Shown here: one piece after another, positions 62,633-64,000 of the stretch
Position numbering within the stretch: the first letter of the stretch is position 1
How the letters are laid out: each line of letters begins with the position of its first letter
Assembly: GCA_017629035.1 (NCBI GenBank)
Contig: JAGBXX010000023.1
Location: forward strand, 124,001-188,000
Length of the DNA stretch: 64,000 bases
Direction of reading: 5' to 3'
Source of the DNA: Alistipes sp.
GTDB lineage: Bacteria > Bacteroidota > Bacteroidia > Bacteroidales > Rikenellaceae
Notes under the pieces: generated by a model
Seen by the model: the letters and a program-made list of their open reading frames with translations, nothing else
What the model was told of the DNA's origin: nothing
Database searches by the model: none
Translations under genes and position numbers: made by a program

Positions 62633-63111
62633 TTATGGATATAAGAATAGGACATGGCTACGATGTTCACGCACTGGCCGAGGGACTTAAACTTGTGCTT
62701 TGTGGCACCGAGATCGAACATACCAAGGGCTGCGTTGCCCACTCCGATGGCGACGTTGCCATTCATGCCATCTGCGACGCTCTGCTCGGCGCACTCGCTT
62801 TGGGTGATATAGGCAAACTATTTCCCGACACCGACGAGCGATACAAGGGCATCGACTCTCGCAAGCTACTTAAACATGTAGTTGATTTAGTTACGGACAA
62901 CGGCTACTCTATCAGCAATATAGACTGCACCATCGCCATGCAGCGACCAAAGCTCCGCCCACATATCGACACCATGCGTGAGCGCCTTGCCGAAGTCATA
63001 GGAATTGGCGTTGACCGCATCTCCGTCAAGGCTACAACCACAGAGCGCCTCGGCTTTGAGGGCCGTGAGGAGGGTGTATCGGCAACGGCTGTGACTATCC
63101 TAATAAAGTAG
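62629..63111 (+). CDS. ispF: 2-C-methyl-D-erythritol 2,4-cyclodiphosphate synthase
   Basis: 160 residues from 62629 (ATGA overlap with the previous stop); 62635 (MDIRIGHGYDVHAL) is an equally good start. GHGYDVHAL with metal Asp/His, CVAHSDGDVAIHAICDALLG (zinc and substrate site), DIGKLFPDTD and KATTTERLGFEGR are complete. MEP isoprenoid pathway. The overlap with the peptidase gene suggests readthrough from the ABC cassette, although the roles are unrelated. Confidence 0.96.
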   Translation: MIMDIRIGHGYDVHALAEGLKLVLCGTEIEHTKGCVAHSDGDVAIHAICDALLGALALGDIGKLFPDTDERYKGIDSRKLLKHVVDLVTDNGYSISNIDCTIAMQRPKLRPHIDTMRERLAEVIGIGVDRISVKATTTERLGFEGREEGVSATAVTILIK

Positions 63112-63212
63112 AGAGGCCCCGCTGCAAGGGCATGATAGCAAAGTATCGTGCGAAATATTTTGCAGAATTAAATAAAAGTAGTACATTTGCAACGTCTTTT
63201 CGAAGACCGGTT

Positions 63213-63298
63213 GCTCGGATGGTGGAATAGGTAGACACGCCGGACTTAAAATCCTGTGGGCAGTAATGCCCGTACCGGTTCGACCCCGGTTCCGAGTA
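63213..63298 (+). tRNA. tRNA-Leu (anticodon TAA)
   Basis: Acceptor arms GCTCGGA and TCCGAGT (last pair G-T), D-loop GGAATAGGTAGACAC, anticodon loop CTTAAAA, long class II variable arm (TGGGCAGTAATGCCCG), and T-arm CCGGTTCGACCCCGG. CCA is not encoded in full (ACA follows the acceptor). Ends in front of a strong terminator. Confidence 0.95.
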
Positions 63299-63303
63299 CA
63301 ACA

Positions 63304-63350
63304 AAACCCTGTAAGTAGTTGATAAACAACACTTGCAGGGTTTCTCTTTT
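63304..63350 (+). terminator. terminator after tRNA-Leu
   Basis: AAACCCTGTAAGT with matching ACTTGCAGGGTTT (one wobble pair), extended by TTG/CAA around ATAAA, then TCTCTTTT. Confidence 0.88.
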
Positions 63351-63388
63351 CCCCAAAACCTCAAAAATGGTCACTTTTGGTCACCATA

Positions 63389-63550
63389 ATGCCAAAGATG
63401 ACCACTTTTAACGTGAGCATAATTCCCATAAACAAAACAAAAAGGAGTAGAATAGTACTTAAAAAGGTGGCGAGTAAACTTTTTTCTCGTGTTGGACTTC
63501 TCCCAATAGTAGCATTTTACGCTATGAGTCTGATAATCCGCAATATATAA
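63389..63550 (+). CDS. possible 53-aa basic protein
   Basis: MPKMTTFNVSIIPINKTKRS start, then RIVLKKVASKLFSRVGLL and a hydrophobic end. No family recognised, no clear promoter, and it lies between the tRNA terminator and the next promoter. It may be a residue of an element inserted next to the tRNA. Confidence 0.25.
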   Translation: MPKMTTFNVSIIPINKTKRSRIVLKKVASKLFSRVGLLPIVAFYAMSLIIRNI

Positions 63551-63597
63551 CGGCACTATTTTTATCCATCTATTTTGGCGGAAAACTTTTATAAAGT

Positions 63598-63605
63598 TAT
63601 CTTTG
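63598..63605 (+). promoter_or_regulatory. TAnnTTTG promoter box for the terminal lipoprotein gene
   Basis: TATCTTTG with TTTG (63574-63577) exactly 20 nt upstream; 23 nt before the ATG at 63628. Confidence 0.75.
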
Positions 63606-63627
63606 TATTGTGAACAAACTTTTTAAT

Positions 63628-64000
63628 ATGAAACGACTACTTTTTATACTTGCATTGACTCTAACTCTTGTTGCTTGCAACCGCCACTCGGAGCATTGGG
63701 CGACAATAACCGAGATGGAGACTATTATCGAGGAGCGTCCCGATAGTGTGCTTAATGTATTGCAGGCTATTGATACCGATGAATTGATTGGCGACGAGGA
63801 GCGAGCGAAACACGCATTGCTATTGTCTATGGCAATGGATAAGAACTATATTGACCGAATCGACTTTGAGGTGTTGCAGCCCGCCATTGACTATTACGAA
63901 GATAAAGGCTCGGCAACGGACAAACTGCGTACATACTACTATCAAGGTCGCATCTATCATAATCGAGGCGATGAAGCCGCCGCAATGGAATCTTATGTAA
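63628..64000 (+). CDS. TPR-like lipoprotein, 3' end outside window
   Basis: At least 124 residues from the ATG at 63628, open at the right edge. Lipobox TLVAC (C17). The following helices (TEMETIIEERPDSVLNVLQA, then AKHALLLSMAMDKNYID and LRTYYYQGRIYHNRGDEAAA) look like the tetratricopeptide repeats of Bacteroidales lipoprotein sensors that in full length often end in a membrane helix plus HTH or histidine-kinase-like domain. What follows cannot be seen here. Confidence 0.8.
   Translation, partial: MKRLLFILALTLTLVACNRHSEHWATITEMETIIEERPDSVLNVLQAIDTDELIGDEERAKHALLLSMAMDKNYIDRIDFEVLQPAIDYYEDKGSATDKLRTYYYQGRIYHNRGDEAAAMESYV

Noticed and set aside
63389-63550. Integrase fragment next to tRNA-Leu
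   Set aside because: The 53-aa frame has no tyrosine-recombinase or arm-binding signature that I can recognise; kept only as a low-confidence ORF.

Overview
The window looks like a chromosome segment of a Gram-negative Bacteroidales (Bacteroidota). The evidence is the promoter style (TAnnTTTG boxes with a TTG/TTTG element about 20 nt upstream, no Shine-Dalgarno sequences), outer-membrane genes (bamD, lptE), an HU-CCDC81 protein, a UpxY-like NusG paralog, DUF2461, a two-gene AddAB-like nuclease and typical Bacteroidales lipoproteins. The genus cannot be fixed from the sequence. By eye, 24-63 kb is an evenly composed, GC-richer core, while about 4-20 kb and 22.5-23.6 kb are clearly AT-rich and look horizontally acquired.

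1-20 kb (accessory, all on the minus strand, read from 20.0 kb leftwards). A run of about 20 closely spaced genes starts with a UpxY/NusG-like antiterminator. It continues with a GYF_2 membrane protein, a PH-like protein, a 1205-aa FtsK/SpoIIIE (EssC-like) ATPase, two WXG100-sized helical proteins, a Cys-rich coiled-coil protein, small proteins sharing a K-[RQ]-E-E-L-K motif, an E2-like ubiquitin-conjugating protein, a membrane JAMM/JAB peptidase with a second, Cys-less E2-like domain, a ThiF/E1-like enzyme, and then a family of small membrane proteins sharing an INEYGEIIR-type hairpin. It ends in a decayed WG-repeat gene and a very large DUF4011-type SF1 helicase that runs off the left edge. 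I read this as a type VII secretion-like (WXG100/FtsK) apparatus combined with an E1-E2-JAB ubiquitin-like toolkit in a diderm bacterium. It is the best candidate here for an undescribed system. No obvious ubiquitin-like modifier was found.

20-24 kb (boundary zone). It holds a 600-bp AT-rich divergent regulatory region with a perfect 20-bp palindrome and a pair of 15-bp operator-like inverted repeats, a gene remnant, a macro-like A1S_2505 protein next to an ADP-ribosylglycohydrolase, a tandem array of four hairpin palindromes, and a secreted AT-rich orphan.

24-63 kb (core). In order: HSDR_N_2 protein, panC-panD, an HU-CCDC81 protein, a sigma-54 activator, lptE, a small conserved protein, secG, rubredoxin, rpsF-rpsR-rplI, bamD, an omega-like RNA polymerase protein, coaBC, recN, then on the minus strand tsaB, smpB and dnaG, then glyA, DUF2461, two related surface lipoproteins (one an internal duplication of the other's architecture), minus-strand alaS-gpmI, two tandem M23 peptidases, a HAD phosphatase, a GIN-domain protein, an AddB-like/AddA-like helicase-nuclease pair, and an ABC exporter with an HprK-like kinase and an S24/S26 peptidase, ending with ispF. 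Most transcription units are bounded by readable promoters and hairpin terminators.

63.1-64 kb. A tRNA-Leu(TAA) with a strong terminator is followed by a small uncertain ORF and the start of a lipoprotein gene with TPR-like helices that runs off the right edge.
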